Source: JASBZA01 sp964345295
Lineage (GTDB): Bacteria > Bacillota > Clostridia > Saccharofermentanales > Fastidiosipilaceae
Reading direction: 5' to 3'
Length of the DNA stretch: 15,843 nt
Assembly (NCBI GenBank): GCA_964345295.1
Contig: CAYFQG010000030.1
Location: forward strand, 1 to 15,843
Position numbers and translations under genes: made by a program. The notes under the pieces were generated by a model, which ran no database searches, was not told the DNA's origin, and saw only the letters and a list, made by a program, of their open reading frames with translations. Position 1 is the first letter of the stretch. Each line of letters begins with the position of its first letter. Of the stretch, positions 6,830 to 14,899 are shown in pieces.

Positions 6830-8924
6830 CGGGGTATTTTATCCTTTCGTGAAATTGGCCGGCATAGACTTGGAGGAAGGCTTGGATGATGTCCTCCACA
6901 TCTTGGAAAGACAGGCCGGACTCGACCAGCTGGTCTTGGTCAATTTTGCCTCTGACTAATTTTCTGATAAGTTTCTCGGCATCGTCTACATGGGTAAAGC
7001 CGGAAGACTTCATGGCCGCCTCGACCGTATCCGCCAGCATGAAAATACCCGTTTCCTTGCTGTTGGGTTTCTTGCCCGGATAGGTGAAGTCCTTGGGATC
7101 CGGCGGGGGCAAGCCTTTGGCCTCGGCCTCTTTACCGGCTTGGACATAGAAGTATTGGAGCACGGTAGTCCCGTGGTGGGTCAGCATAAAATCGGTAATC
7201 TCCTGGGGTAGGCGATAGCGCTTGGCCAGTTCTTCGCCCGCACTGACATGGCGCATGATCGCCCGGACACTCTCTTCGGTCGTCAGCAAAGTGTGCGGAT
7301 TAAATCCGGCCTGATTTTCCGTATACATCTGAGGGTTCCAGGTCTTCCCCACATCGTGGTAATAGGCCCCGACACGAACCAAAAGGGCATCGGCTCCGAT
7401 TTTCTCCGCCGCCGTTTCGGCCAAATTAGCAATCATCATAGAGTGCTGGTGGGTCCCCGGCGCCTCCAAAAACAGTTTTCTTAGAAGCGGCTGACTGGGT
7501 TCGGACAAGCGGATAAGCTTGGTCGGCGACACCTGGCTTAAGACCACCTCATAGAAGGGCGACAGGCCCACCGCCAAGAGGGCCGACAAGCCACCTCCGA
7601 TTGTCGAATAAATCAGTGAATCTACCAGCATCTCCGTAGGCTCTTGCAGCATGGTGGAATAAAGCAGACTGGCCAAAGAATGGGCCAGGGTCGTACTTAA
7701 CATAATAATCAGATAGTCTCGCTTCTTAGACTGGCTGGCCGCAACCAGGGCCGATGTCCAGGTAGCCAGAATCATCACAAACAAGAACTTGGGATCCAGG
7801 CCGGACAAAGGGTATAAAAGCAAGGTCAAAAGGACCGTAAACAGTAACGAGGTCCTAAGGCCGTAGTAGGTGCTGATAATAATAGCCACAAAACTAAGAG
7901 GAATCAGCAAGGGATGGATGGTCCTGATATAAGCCGCCGCCAAAACGACGATGACGATGGTCATCAGGATAATCAGCCAATCTTTTTCCTTACGCAGTTG
8001 CTTTTTCTTGTACTGGGTAAAGTATAAGTAGACCAATAAAAGTGCAAAGATATAAAGACCCACAATAGGTAATAGCATGGACCAGTTCACAGACCCGGTG
8101 CGGATTAGGTCGGACTCGACCAACAAATCATACTGGGTCTGATTAATGGTTTCGCCGGACTTCACCAAGACGGTTCCGGTGGGGATACGGGTCGGATTGG
8201 CCCAGACTTGCTGGATGGCGGTTTCTTTGGCCGCTCGAGACGCTTCACGGTCAGGCAACATGTTGGGCTCTAAGAAGGCTCTTAAGATAGAGGCAATGGA
8301 ACCTAATTCCTGCCTGTAGAGCTTATTGGTCTGGACTAATTCGTTAACCTTAGTCGAAATATTTACCACCAAGCCATACGAATCTTGCTCATCGGCCATG
8401 AGCGACCGCCCCATATCGAGCGAACGTTCTTTTACCAGTTGATAGATATTATCGTGAAGACCGATGATGTTCAGCACATCGGTGTAATTCATTTCGATGC
8501 CGTATCGATTACGTACCTCATCTACGACCTGGCCGGCTGCCTGATCGATACTTTGCCTGGCCCGCTCGCCCTGAGGAACCGGTGACGGGCTGGCCTGGTC
8601 GGGATTGGACAAGGGCTTAATGCTCTCTCTGGCCATATCCAGCTGGTCAAAGAAGAATTCCAAGCGTTCAATAGAAGCCTGGGACACCTCATCGGACCTC
8701 AGGAACACTTCCGGAACCTGGTTGGCCTGCTCAACGGCTCTTTGCTCGGTCTTAACCTTGTCCACCAAAAGTCTGGTAGACACAATGTCTTCCGGTGCCT
8801 TATCGCCTACCTCCAAGCTGTAGGCATTGGGTAAGGCAGACTGGTACAAAAGCAAAATAATCAGGCCCGAAAAAGCCAGGGCAAGAATGCCATAAAAAAC
8901 ACTTTTTACACTTATCTTGTTCAC
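6807..8924 (-). CDS. pgpH: 7TM-HD family cyclic-di-AMP phosphodiesterase PgpH
   Basis: This is a 705-aa membrane protein with the layout of Listeria PgpH. It has an N-terminal membrane anchor (about 8-28), a large extracytoplasmic 7TMR-HDED region (about 30-275), seven membrane helices (about 281-455) and a cytoplasmic HD domain (about 485-690). HD residues visible are H492/H494 (THQHS), H523-D524 (YYHDVGK), H559 (MRHV), H583-H584 (THHGT) and D632 (LADT). In this family the HD domain hydrolyses c-di-AMP to pApA, which affects osmotic balance, potassium uptake and cell-wall behaviour. The start is GTG at 8924-8922, giving a 4-bp GTGA overlap with the phoH stop, and the end overlaps ybeY-era by 23 bp. 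All motif residues appear intact. Confidence 0.93.
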   Translation of the reverse strand: MNKISVKSVFYGILALAFSGLIILLLYQSALPNAYSLEVGDKAPEDIVSTRLLVDKVKTEQRAVEQANQVPEVFLRSDEVSQASIERLEFFFDQLDMARESIKPLSNPDQASPSPVPQGERARQSIDQAAGQVVDEVRNRYGIEMNYTDVLNIIGLHDNIYQLVKERSLDMGRSLMADEQDSYGLVVNISTKVNELVQTNKLYRQELGSIASILRAFLEPNMLPDREASRAAKETAIQQVWANPTRIPTGTVLVKSGETINQTQYDLLVESDLIRTGSVNWSMLLPIVGLYIFALLLVYLYFTQYKKKQLRKEKDWLIILMTIVIVVLAAAYIRTIHPLLIPLSFVAIIISTYYGLRTSLLFTVLLTLLLYPLSGLDPKFLFVMILATWTSALVAASQSKKRDYLIIMLSTTLAHSLASLLYSTMLQEPTEMLVDSLIYSTIGGGLSALLAVGLSPFYEVVLSQVSPTKLIRLSEPSQPLLRKLFLEAPGTHQHSMMIANLAETAAEKIGADALLVRVGAYYHDVGKTWNPQMYTENQAGFNPHTLLTTEESVRAIMRHVSAGEELAKRYRLPQEITDFMLTHHGTTVLQYFYVQAGKEAEAKGLPPPDPKDFTYPGKKPNSKETGIFMLADTVEAAMKSSGFTHVDDAEKLIRKLVRGKIDQDQLVESGLSFQDVEDIIQAFLQVYAGQFHERIKYPDANSVSK

Positions 8925-9892
8925 TTATCCCTACTGTGGTCCTGCGTGGACCGGTCATATGCCTTAATGATTCTGGAAACAATGGGGTTTCTCACAATGT
9001 CCTTACCGCTCAAACGGGCAAAGTCCAAACCCTCTACTCTCTTCAAGACCCGGGTCGCATGGACCAAACCGGATTGCTGGTCGCGTGGAAGGTCAATCTG
9101 TGTCACGTCACCTGTCACGACGACCTTGGAATCAAAACCGATACGGGTCAAAAACATCTTCATCTGTTCAATAGTCGTATTCTGAGCCTCGTCCAGGATG
9201 ATGAAGGCGTTATCCAAGGTCCGCCCTCTCATATAGGCCAAAGGCGACACCTCGATTAAGCCTCTCTCCATATTCTTCAAATACTGGTCGGCTCCCATCA
9301 AGTCTTGTAAGGCATCATAGAGAGGCCTCATATAAGGATCCACCTTAGTCTGCAGGTCACCGGGCAAAAAGCCCAAGCGTTCACCTGCTTCTACCGCCGG
9401 CCTGGTCAGGATAATTCGATCTACTTCGTGCCTTCTAAAAGCCTGGTCCGCCATGGCCACAGCCAAATAAGTCTTACCGGTACCGGCAGGCCCAATGGCA
9501 AAGGTGACCGTGTTCTTCTTTATCTTATCCACATAGTCGGACTGGCCTTGGGTCTTGGACATAATAGGCTTGCCCTTATAATTCAGGCAAATCCAGCTGG
9601 GGTGGTAGCCCTCGAATTCTGCTCGGGCCCCCTCATAGGCTGCTTGGGTCAGGTATTGAGAAAGTTGCTGAGAAATAGGCACACCGTCCTGACCCAGGCG
9701 AAGGAGTTTGTGGAGGATCTCCTCTACCTTACGGACGGTCGCTTCGTCCCGGCCTCGGACCGAGATACCTGCCATATCCGGCTCTATCTGAACATCGAAA
9801 AGTTCCTCTATGGTCTTAGCATTGGCATTGGCCGCTCCCAAAACCTCGCGGATAATATCGCTGTCTTCAATTCGCACTATAGATTCCAACAA
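8921..9892 (-). CDS. phoH: PhoH family ATPase (YbeZ-like)
   Basis: This is a 323-aa cytoplasmic P-loop protein. An N-terminal KH-like region (about 1-75, with IEPDMAGISVRGRDEATV) precedes the PhoH ATPase domain: Walker A GPAGTGKT (134-141), TRPAVEAGERLGFLPGD (163-179), Walker B IILDEAQNT (231-239), GDVTQIDLP (261-269) and the terminal RNPIVSRII motif. YbeZ-type PhoH proteins are linked to YbeY and rRNA maturation, and phoH next to ybeY is a conserved arrangement, here with pgpH between them. The start is TTG. Two consecutive TTG codons lie at 9892 and 9889. GGAGGT at 9900-9895 is only 2-3 nt from the first and about 6 nt from the second, so 9889 may be the real start. An extended -10 promoter lies just upstream. 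Confidence 0.93.
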   Translation of the reverse strand: MLESIVRIEDSDIIREVLGAANANAKTIEELFDVQIEPDMAGISVRGRDEATVRKVEEILHKLLRLGQDGVPISQQLSQYLTQAAYEGARAEFEGYHPSWICLNYKGKPIMSKTQGQSDYVDKIKKNTVTFAIGPAGTGKTYLAVAMADQAFRRHEVDRIILTRPAVEAGERLGFLPGDLQTKVDPYMRPLYDALQDLMGADQYLKNMERGLIEVSPLAYMRGRTLDNAFIILDEAQNTTIEQMKMFLTRIGFDSKVVVTGDVTQIDLPRDQQSGLVHATRVLKRVEGLDFARLSGKDIVRNPIVSRIIKAYDRSTQDHSRDK

Positions 9893-9894
9893 AG

Positions 9895-9900
9895 ACCTCC
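9895..9900 (-). promoter_or_regulatory. Ribosome binding site of phoH
   Basis: GGAGGT on the minus strand. Its distance favours the second of two adjacent TTG codons (9889-9887) as the initiation codon, which would shorten PhoH by one residue. Confidence 0.6.
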
Positions 9901-9924
9901 TAAAAGTCCTAAAGATTTAAGGGA

Positions 9925-9933
9925 ATTATAGCA
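9925..9933 (-). promoter_or_regulatory. Extended -10 promoter of the phoH-pgpH-ybeY/era-recO operon
   Basis: The minus strand reads TGC directly followed by TATAAT (9933-9925), a perfect extended -10, about 33 bp upstream of the phoH start. The 17-nt-spaced -35 position (CCTGTG) is poor, which is tolerated by extended -10 promoters. The sequence sits right after the DUF881 gene stop (9936-9938), so it can supply phoH independently of the lspA operon. Confidence 0.55.
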
Positions 9934-9935
9934 TA

Positions 9936-10694
9936 TTAGGGCGTAGACACAGGTTCCAAGAGTTGCTGACGGAAGGCGGGACTGTCTTTGGCCAAAGCGG
10001 GAATTTCCACTTCTTCGGGGAAGGAAAAATTAACCGTACAACCGGCCTGTTTGAGGTGGTCCCAGATGGGCGTATGAAAGTCTACAAAGTCTTTAAGTTT
10101 CCTCTCCTCGCCTATAACTCTTATTTCGTAATGGCTGTCCGATGTAATGCCTGTCCCGTTCATGATGATATTGGGATGGGCGTCCGAACCGGTATTGGCA
10201 ATATCCGTCGTTGCGACCACTCTTTGGTCATTAATCGAAATAGCATTGGCACCGGCTCCGTTCAGGGCATTCTTAATAACCAAAAGATTGGAAGCCGAAA
10301 TATTGGCACCGGGCTGGGTCAAGTTAATATCAATAATAAGGCCCGGCCCCTTAACGGGCGTAAGGCCCGCAAACACCGACAGGCTCTCCATCTGCTGGCG
10401 ATAGAAATTAATCTGGGCGTTATCGTCGTTACCCAGGCGCACCAGCTCCTCCAAGTTGGCATTGAGACTGGCGTTTCTGGCTTGAAGTTCATTGTTGGCT
10501 ACCGAAAGACTTCTCACCTGCTCTTGCAAACTTTCCACACTGTCGTTGCCCAGAAGGTTCAGACTCTTTAGATCCGCCACATTTTTCATCTGTAAGGCCA
10601 AAAGCAGCCCCAAAATAAAGCACAAAAGGAGGCTTATGGCTTTGCTGGCCTTGCGGCGCCAGGAGTTTTTACGTCTCATTTTAGGCTTCTTCAT
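9936..10694 (-). CDS. DUF881 membrane-anchored protein, copy B (YlxW/YlxX-like)
   Basis: This 252-aa protein has a very basic N-terminus (MKKPKMRRKNSWRRK), one transmembrane segment (about 18-36), a coiled-coil stretch (about 48-90) and a C-terminal DUF881 domain (about 110-240). The domain is marked by VKGPGLIIDINL, the GANAISINDQRVV segment and ITSDSHYEIRVIGE. The expected topology is a short cytoplasmic tail with the domain outside the membrane. The function of DUF881 proteins is not established. In Bacillus, relatives (ylxW, ylxX) sit beside cell-division genes. The start is firm: GGAGG, formed by the last codons of the upstream DUF881 gene, lies 9 nt before the ATG, and only 5 bp separate the two genes. 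Confidence 0.85.
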   Translation of the reverse strand: MKKPKMRRKNSWRRKASKAISLLLCFILGLLLALQMKNVADLKSLNLLGNDSVESLQEQVRSLSVANNELQARNASLNANLEELVRLGNDDNAQINFYRQQMESLSVFAGLTPVKGPGLIIDINLTQPGANISASNLLVIKNALNGAGANAISINDQRVVATTDIANTGSDAHPNIIMNGTGITSDSHYEIRVIGEERKLKDFVDFHTPIWDHLKQAGCTVNFSFPEEVEIPALAKDSPAFRQQLLEPVSTP

Positions 10695-10699
10695 CGCTT

Positions 10700-11545
10700 C
10701 TAACCTCCTAATCGCTTCACTTGCTCTTCTACATAAATCAAGTCGTTTTGGGGTTCTATCTTAATATTTTCCACATACTCTATCGTCACGCGTAATCCGC
10801 GCGAAACCATGGCTTGGTAAGTTCTGCTGTTTAATAAATTTTGGGCCAAAGCCTCGGCATCGTCTAATCCCGCTTCAATCACAAAGGGAGTCGCATGATA
10901 AACCCTATTGACCAGAATAGACGAACCTACACAAAGAAGAGGGCTGGTGGGTGCCAAGCGTTCGCCGTTTACCTGTATAGCCAAAGCTTCGTGGGCCTTT
11001 AGAAAGTCTACATAATAGTGCACATCGGCATCGTGGACAATTTCAGTTACCAGCGTATTCTTGTCATAACGGATACCTTCTTTATCCTGCAAGCTCACCC
11101 GAATACCCGGACCCTCATAGGTCCAAAAACCTGCCTGATAGGAGGCATCACGATAGGCTTGTAAGAGGGCCTGGTTCTCTTCGGTCGATAGGTCCAGCAA
11201 GGACAAATTCTCTTCTCTGGCCTCATTAATGGCCGATGCCAGTCGGAGATTATCGTCTCTAAGTCTGGCATTTTCATCTCGTAGCTTATCTTTTTCTTCC
11301 GTTAGACGGTTAATCTCTTCTTGTGGTATCTGGGTCAGGCGATGGCGGGCTGACAAACGTTGCTGGGCCGTAAAAACGGTCAAGCCTAAAATAAGGACCA
11401 GAATAAGCCCGGTCAAAGCCAGACTCCACTTATCCTTAGAAGGCAATACCGGTGTCTCCTCTGGAAGAGGCCGGTCCTCTCCCAGGAGGCCTTCACCTAT
11501 TCTGTAAGACAGCTTTCTTCTGAACTTAAGAAATTTAGCCTTCAT
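10700..11545 (-). CDS. DUF881 membrane-anchored protein, copy A (YlxW/YlxX-like)
   Basis: I take the start as ATG at 11545, giving 281 aa (MKAKFLKFRRKLSYR). The frame stays open to 11626, but the earlier ATGs lie inside the rluD C-terminal coding region and give 13-27 implausible residues. The protein has a basic N-terminus, one transmembrane segment (about 41-60), a heptad-like coiled coil rich in E, K, R and L (about 74-118) and a DUF881 domain (about 140-265) with EGPGIRVSLQD, VNGERLAP and TPFVIEAG. It overlaps rluD by 11 bp, and the start has only a weak GGGA-type ribosome binding site, which suggests coupled translation. It is a diverged paralogue of the gene that follows. The role is unknown and an envelope function is an inference from topology. 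Confidence 0.83.
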   Translation of the reverse strand: MKAKFLKFRRKLSYRIGEGLLGEDRPLPEETPVLPSKDKWSLALTGLILVLILGLTVFTAQQRLSARHRLTQIPQEEINRLTEEKDKLRDENARLRDDNLRLASAINEAREENLSLLDLSTEENQALLQAYRDASYQAGFWTYEGPGIRVSLQDKEGIRYDKNTLVTEIVHDADVHYYVDFLKAHEALAIQVNGERLAPTSPLLCVGSSILVNRVYHATPFVIEAGLDDAEALAQNLLNSRTYQAMVSRGLRVTIEYVENIKIEPQNDLIYVEEQVKRLGG

Positions 11546-12551
11546 AATCCCAGTCGTCTTCGTCCAAATAGGCTTCCGCAAAATCATCGGTCTCGTGCGG
11601 CCAAACGGGCGGCCAGGCAATTTCACGTTCCGGATCGTAAGCCAGAAGTTTCAAAGTATCTTTAAACCAATCCGGTAAGGGGCTCTCGAAGGCCATATTC
11701 TCACCGGTTACGGGATGGACAAAGGATAAATAACGAGCGTGTAGGCACTGACCCTTGAGGCCGAATTGGTCATCTTTATAGCCGTAGAGAGGGTCTCCCA
11801 GGACAGGGTGGCCTATAAAACGCATATGAACCCTGATCTGATGGGTCCGACCGGTATCCAACTTGACCCTAAGATAGGTGCCGTGTTTCAAGGGCTCTAA
11901 GACCCTAAAGTAAGTTCTGGCCTTTTTGCCGTCTTCTCTAACCGCCATCTTGATACGGTCTTGAGAATCTCTTCCCATCGGAGCATCAATCATGCCCTGG
12001 TCTTCTTTGAAAAAGCCGTGCACAATGGTTTCGTACACACGGTGTACCTGCCTGTCTCGGATAGCCTGAGCCAAGAGCCTATGGACCTCGTCGGTTTTGG
12101 CCACAACCAAAAGACCCGATGTATCTTTATCCAGGCGGTGAACAATGCCCGGCCTCGACTGAGACGTAACTTGAGACAAGGCTCCGCCGGTATGGTAGAG
12201 CAAGGCATTTACCAGGGTATTATCGGGATTGCCGGCCCCCGGATGAACCACCATGCCCTGCGGTTTATTGACAACCAGAAGATAAGAGTCTTCATAAATA
12301 ATATCTAAAGGAATCGCTTGAGCCTCCAACGTATTGTCCTTTAGCTCGGGAGGGTCAATCTCCAGAAGGCTTCCTTGAACCGACTTATCCGAACCCTTGA
12401 AGGGCTTACCATCCAGAAGGGTTCGGCCCTCTTTAATCCAGGTTTTGAGGGTCTCACGGGAATACTCCGGCAGGGCCAGGGCCAAATACTTGTCCAGCCT
12501 AAGCCCGTCCTTATCTACTTCCAGTCTGATAATCTCTTTATCCTGTGCCAT
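11535..12551 (-). CDS. rluD: RluA/RluD family rRNA pseudouridine synthase
   Basis: This is a 338-aa protein. An N-terminal S4 RNA-binding domain (about 10-65, GLRLDKYLALALPEYSR) is followed by the RluA-type catalytic domain, with the signature HRLDKDTSGLLVVAK (138-152), where D141 is the catalytic aspartate, and the GRTHQIRVHM motif (234-243). It converts uridines to pseudouridine in 23S rRNA. The exact site (as in E. coli RluD) is assumed from family, and B. subtilis YlyB beside lspA is the closest contextual match. The C-terminus ends in an unusual acidic, aromatic tail (DDFAEAYLDEDDWDYEG). The ATG start has GAGGG about 8 nt upstream. It follows lspA by 45 bp, the standard lspA-rluD pairing. 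Confidence 0.92.
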   Translation of the reverse strand: MAQDKEIIRLEVDKDGLRLDKYLALALPEYSRETLKTWIKEGRTLLDGKPFKGSDKSVQGSLLEIDPPELKDNTLEAQAIPLDIIYEDSYLLVVNKPQGMVVHPGAGNPDNTLVNALLYHTGGALSQVTSQSRPGIVHRLDKDTSGLLVVAKTDEVHRLLAQAIRDRQVHRVYETIVHGFFKEDQGMIDAPMGRDSQDRIKMAVREDGKKARTYFRVLEPLKHGTYLRVKLDTGRTHQIRVHMRFIGHPVLGDPLYGYKDDQFGLKGQCLHARYLSFVHPVTGENMAFESPLPDWFKDTLKLLAYDPEREIAWPPVWPHETDDFAEAYLDEDDWDYEG

Positions 12552-12596
12552 CTGTCTTACCCTCTATAAACTGCTGCCTATCCTAACCGGCCCTAA

Positions 12597-13175
12597 CTAT
12601 ATCCGCCGCACCCGGTAACGCTCATCCGTCATAAAAGAATTCCGGTGCTTCTCCTCAAAGAAAAGAATATAAATCAAAAGGAAAATCATACCGACCACAA
12701 TAAGCGAATCCGCCACATTAAAGGTCGGGAAATGCCAGTCGCCGAAGACCACATCGACAAAGTCGATTACACCGCCCAGGCGAATCCGGTCAATGAGATT
12801 CCCTACCGTGCCGGCCAAAAGCAAGCTGAACGTAAAGGGCAGAAACTTGGGCCAGCCGCTGGAGCGGACTAAAAAGACCAGGAAGACAAGGGAGGCAATT
12901 ATAGATATGCCGGTCAAAAGATAAATGCCCCAGCTTTTTTCTGCCAGGAAAGACCAGGCTGCTCCGGTATTAAAGGTATAGCGAAAATTCAGAAAGCCGT
13001 CGATTAATACATGTTGACCGCCTTCTTTGAGGACCGAATCCGTAATAACCCCATACTTAGACCACTGGTCCAGGCCTATAAAGGCCAGGGCCAAGAGGAT
13101 AAAACCCAAAGACGCCCCCGGGGAAATCTTAGGTCCCCTAAGCTTCGTATTATTATTGTTATTCTTTTTCTTCAT
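12597..13175 (-). CDS. lspA: Lipoprotein signal peptidase (signal peptidase II)
   Basis: I choose the ATG at 13175 (192 aa), because AGGA at 13187-13184 lies 8 nt upstream. The alternative GTG at 13196 has no ribosome binding site. The protein has four transmembrane segments and the conserved signal peptidase II boxes: LDQWSK (35-40), FNTGAAWS (68-75), GNLIDR (125-130), VIDFVDV (136-142) and FNVADS (152-157). D129 and D156 are the expected catalytic aspartates. It cleaves the signal peptide from lipidated prolipoproteins at the membrane. The N-terminus carries a Lys/Asn run (KKKNNNNNTK) coded by AAT/AAC repeats. It is the first gene after the rny terminator and heads the lspA-rluD-DUF881 operon. 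Confidence 0.94.
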   Translation of the reverse strand: MKKKNNNNNTKLRGPKISPGASLGFILLALAFIGLDQWSKYGVITDSVLKEGGQHVLIDGFLNFRYTFNTGAAWSFLAEKSWGIYLLTGISIIASLVFLVFLVRSSGWPKFLPFTFSLLLAGTVGNLIDRIRLGGVIDFVDVVFGDWHFPTFNVADSLIVVGMIFLLIYILFFEEKHRNSFMTDERYRVRRI

Positions 13176-13223
13176 AAAATATATCCTGTCTAACACATGT
13201 CTTGTCTAAATAATATGCTGATA

Positions 13224-13232
13224 ATTCTAGCA
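13224..13232 (-). promoter_or_regulatory. Putative extended -10 promoter of lspA
   Basis: The minus strand reads TGC followed by TAGAAT (13232-13224), an extended -10-like element about 49 bp before the lspA start, between the rny terminator and lspA. No good -35 is visible at 16-18 nt. A second AT-rich -10-like box (TATTAT) lies a little downstream. The terminator upstream makes some promoter here necessary. Confidence 0.38.
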
Positions 13233-13267
13233 CAGTACTGGAAGTCTTTGGGACCGGGAAAGAAAAA

Positions 13268-13296
13268 AGCCCGGAAGAAATCTCTTCTTCCGGGCT
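13268..13296 (-). terminator. Rho-independent terminator after rny
   Basis: A perfect 12-bp stem (AGCCCGGAAGAA paired with TTCTTCCGGGCT) encloses a 5-nt loop. Read on the minus strand it is followed by a T-run (13267 downward) and lies 22 bp past the rny stop. On the plus strand a CCTTTTTG tract follows, so it could work both ways, but no plus-strand gene precedes it here. It separates rny from lspA. Confidence 0.92.
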
Positions 13297-13318
13297 CCTT
13301 TTTGTCTCATTAGTAAGC

Positions 13319-14884
13319 TTAGCGTGCCACGCCGCTACCTCTGGTTTCACGAATCATGTTGACCTTGATCTGGCCGGGATAACTCAATTCTTCCTCGATT
13401 TTTTGACAAATTTCGAAAGCCTTCAAGTCAAGTTCCTGGTCGGATATCTCATCCGGCTTGACGATCACTCGCAGTTCTCGTCCGGCTTGGATGGCGTAGC
13501 ACTTCTCTACACCTTCAAAGCTGTTGGCCAAATCTTCCAGGGCTTGGATTCGCTTAACGTAGGTTTCCAGGTTCTCCCTTCTGGCTCCGGGTCTGGCTGC
13601 CGACAAGGCATCGGCTGCAGCCACCAAAACAGAAATAGGAGAATTGGGCTCCACTTCACCGTGGTGGGACTGGATAGCGTTGATGACGACGTCATCTTCT
13701 TTATGCTTCTTGGCAATCTCAACACCCAGCTCAATGTGGGATCCTTCGAGTTCGAAGTCGCAAGATTTACCGATATCATGTAAGAGACCGGCTCTCTTGG
13801 CCAGCTGGACATCCAAGCCCAACTCGGCGGCCATCATGCCGGAGAGGTCACAAACTTCCAAAGAGTGCTGTAAAGCGTTTTGGCCGTAAGAGGTCCTGTA
13901 ACGCATCTGACCTAATAGGTTCACAATTTCGTTAGGAACACCTAAGACACCGGATTCCAGTACGGCTCTCTCACCCTCGCGTCGGATGGTTTGGTCTACT
14001 TCCTTCTCTGCTTTGGCCACAGCGGCTTCAATGCTGGAAGGATGAATACGACCGTCTTGTACCAAGCGTTCCAAAGCCAGGCGGGCAATCTCGCGTCGCA
14101 CCGGATTGAAACAAGACAAGATGACGGCTTCGGGCGTATCGTCAATAATCATATCGACACCGGTAGCAGTCTCGAAAGCTCTGATATTACGTCCTTCTCG
14201 ACCGATAATCCGGCCCTTCATCTCATCTGTCGGAAGATTTACAACCGATACGGTATTCTCCGCTACATATTCCGAAGCGTAACGCTGGATGGTCGTAACC
14301 ACAACATCCCGGGCTCTGGACTCGGCATCGTTCTTCAACTCTTCTTCTACCTGGCTGAAAAGGACGCCCAAGTCTCTGCGATAGGTCTTCTCGGCGGACT
14401 CCAAAACCAAGGCCTTGGCTTCCTCCACATTAAGACCGGATATCTCTTCGAGCTGGGTGAGCTTCTGAGCTTCTAACTCATCCACTCTGGCCTCCTTGGC
14501 CTTAAGTCTTCTCTCATGGCTATCCAAAGCTTCTTGCTGACGGCTTACGAGTTCGGTCTTCTTGTCCAGATTGCTTTCCTTCTGGTCAATCCGATTACGC
14601 TCTCTCGCCAGTTCGCTTTGTCTCTCTCTTACATCTTTTTCTAATTCAACCTTGGCCTTGTGAATCTCTTCTTTTGCCTGCAGGAGTAAATCGCGTTTCA
14701 GGCTCTCGCCCTCCTTCTGAGCAGTCGCTAGACTGGCTGCAGAATCCTTCTCCGATTTTTTCTTCGCCTCATTAATATTCTCCATTTCCTTGCTGAAACC
14801 CATTTTGTAAAACAGATATACAACGACAGCGCCAACTGCAAGGCCGATCACCAGACCAATTAATAAAGATATAACTTTATCCAT
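13319..14884 (-). CDS. rny: Ribonuclease Y
   Basis: This is 521 aa from the ATG at 14884. The start is set by a near-perfect anti-16S match, GGAGGTGAT at 14899-14891. The frame is open to a TTG at 14911, but that has no such site. The layout matches RNase Y: an N-terminal membrane anchor (5-27), a long charged coiled coil (about 30-175), a KH domain (GRIIGREGRNIR, 224-235) and an HD domain with H340 (QHSLEV), H369-D370 (LLHDIGK), H407-H408 (SHHGE) and D425 (AAADALS). RNase Y is the membrane-bound endoribonuclease that starts decay and processing of many mRNAs in Bacillota. It has its own promoter and terminator, so it appears to be monocistronic. The C-terminus ends in IRETRGSGVAR. Confidence 0.95.
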   Translation of the reverse strand: MDKVISLLIGLVIGLAVGAVVVYLFYKMGFSKEMENINEAKKKSEKDSAASLATAQKEGESLKRDLLLQAKEEIHKAKVELEKDVRERQSELARERNRIDQKESNLDKKTELVSRQQEALDSHERRLKAKEARVDELEAQKLTQLEEISGLNVEEAKALVLESAEKTYRRDLGVLFSQVEEELKNDAESRARDVVVTTIQRYASEYVAENTVSVVNLPTDEMKGRIIGREGRNIRAFETATGVDMIIDDTPEAVILSCFNPVRREIARLALERLVQDGRIHPSSIEAAVAKAEKEVDQTIRREGERAVLESGVLGVPNEIVNLLGQMRYRTSYGQNALQHSLEVCDLSGMMAAELGLDVQLAKRAGLLHDIGKSCDFELEGSHIELGVEIAKKHKEDDVVINAIQSHHGEVEPNSPISVLVAAADALSAARPGARRENLETYVKRIQALEDLANSFEGVEKCYAIQAGRELRVIVKPDEISDQELDLKAFEICQKIEEELSYPGQIKVNMIRETRGSGVAR

Positions 14885-14890
14885 GTGGTA

Positions 14891-14899
14891 ATCACCTCC
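14891..14899 (-). promoter_or_regulatory. Strong ribosome binding site of rny
   Basis: GGAGGTGAT on the minus strand is fully complementary to the 16S rRNA anti-Shine-Dalgarno core and lies 6 nt before ATG 14884. It decides that start over the upstream TTG. Confidence 0.85.

Noticed and set aside
9428..9931. 167-aa plus-strand open frame antisense to phoH
   Set aside because: It is a shadow of the real phoH frame, with no ribosome binding site and no recognisable domain. The same applies to the 202-aa frame at 9963-10571, the 161-aa frame at 13991-14476 and the other long antisense frames.
11546..11626. Longer N-terminus (27 residues) for DUF881 copy A
   Set aside because: It lies within rluD in another frame and reads as an antiparallel-biased shadow. 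ATG 11545 gives the expected basic N-terminus before the membrane segment.
13176..13196. GTG start seven codons upstream for lspA (MLDRIYF extension)
   Set aside because: It has no ribosome binding site, while ATG 13175 has AGGA at 8 nt. The extra residues add nothing to the family match.
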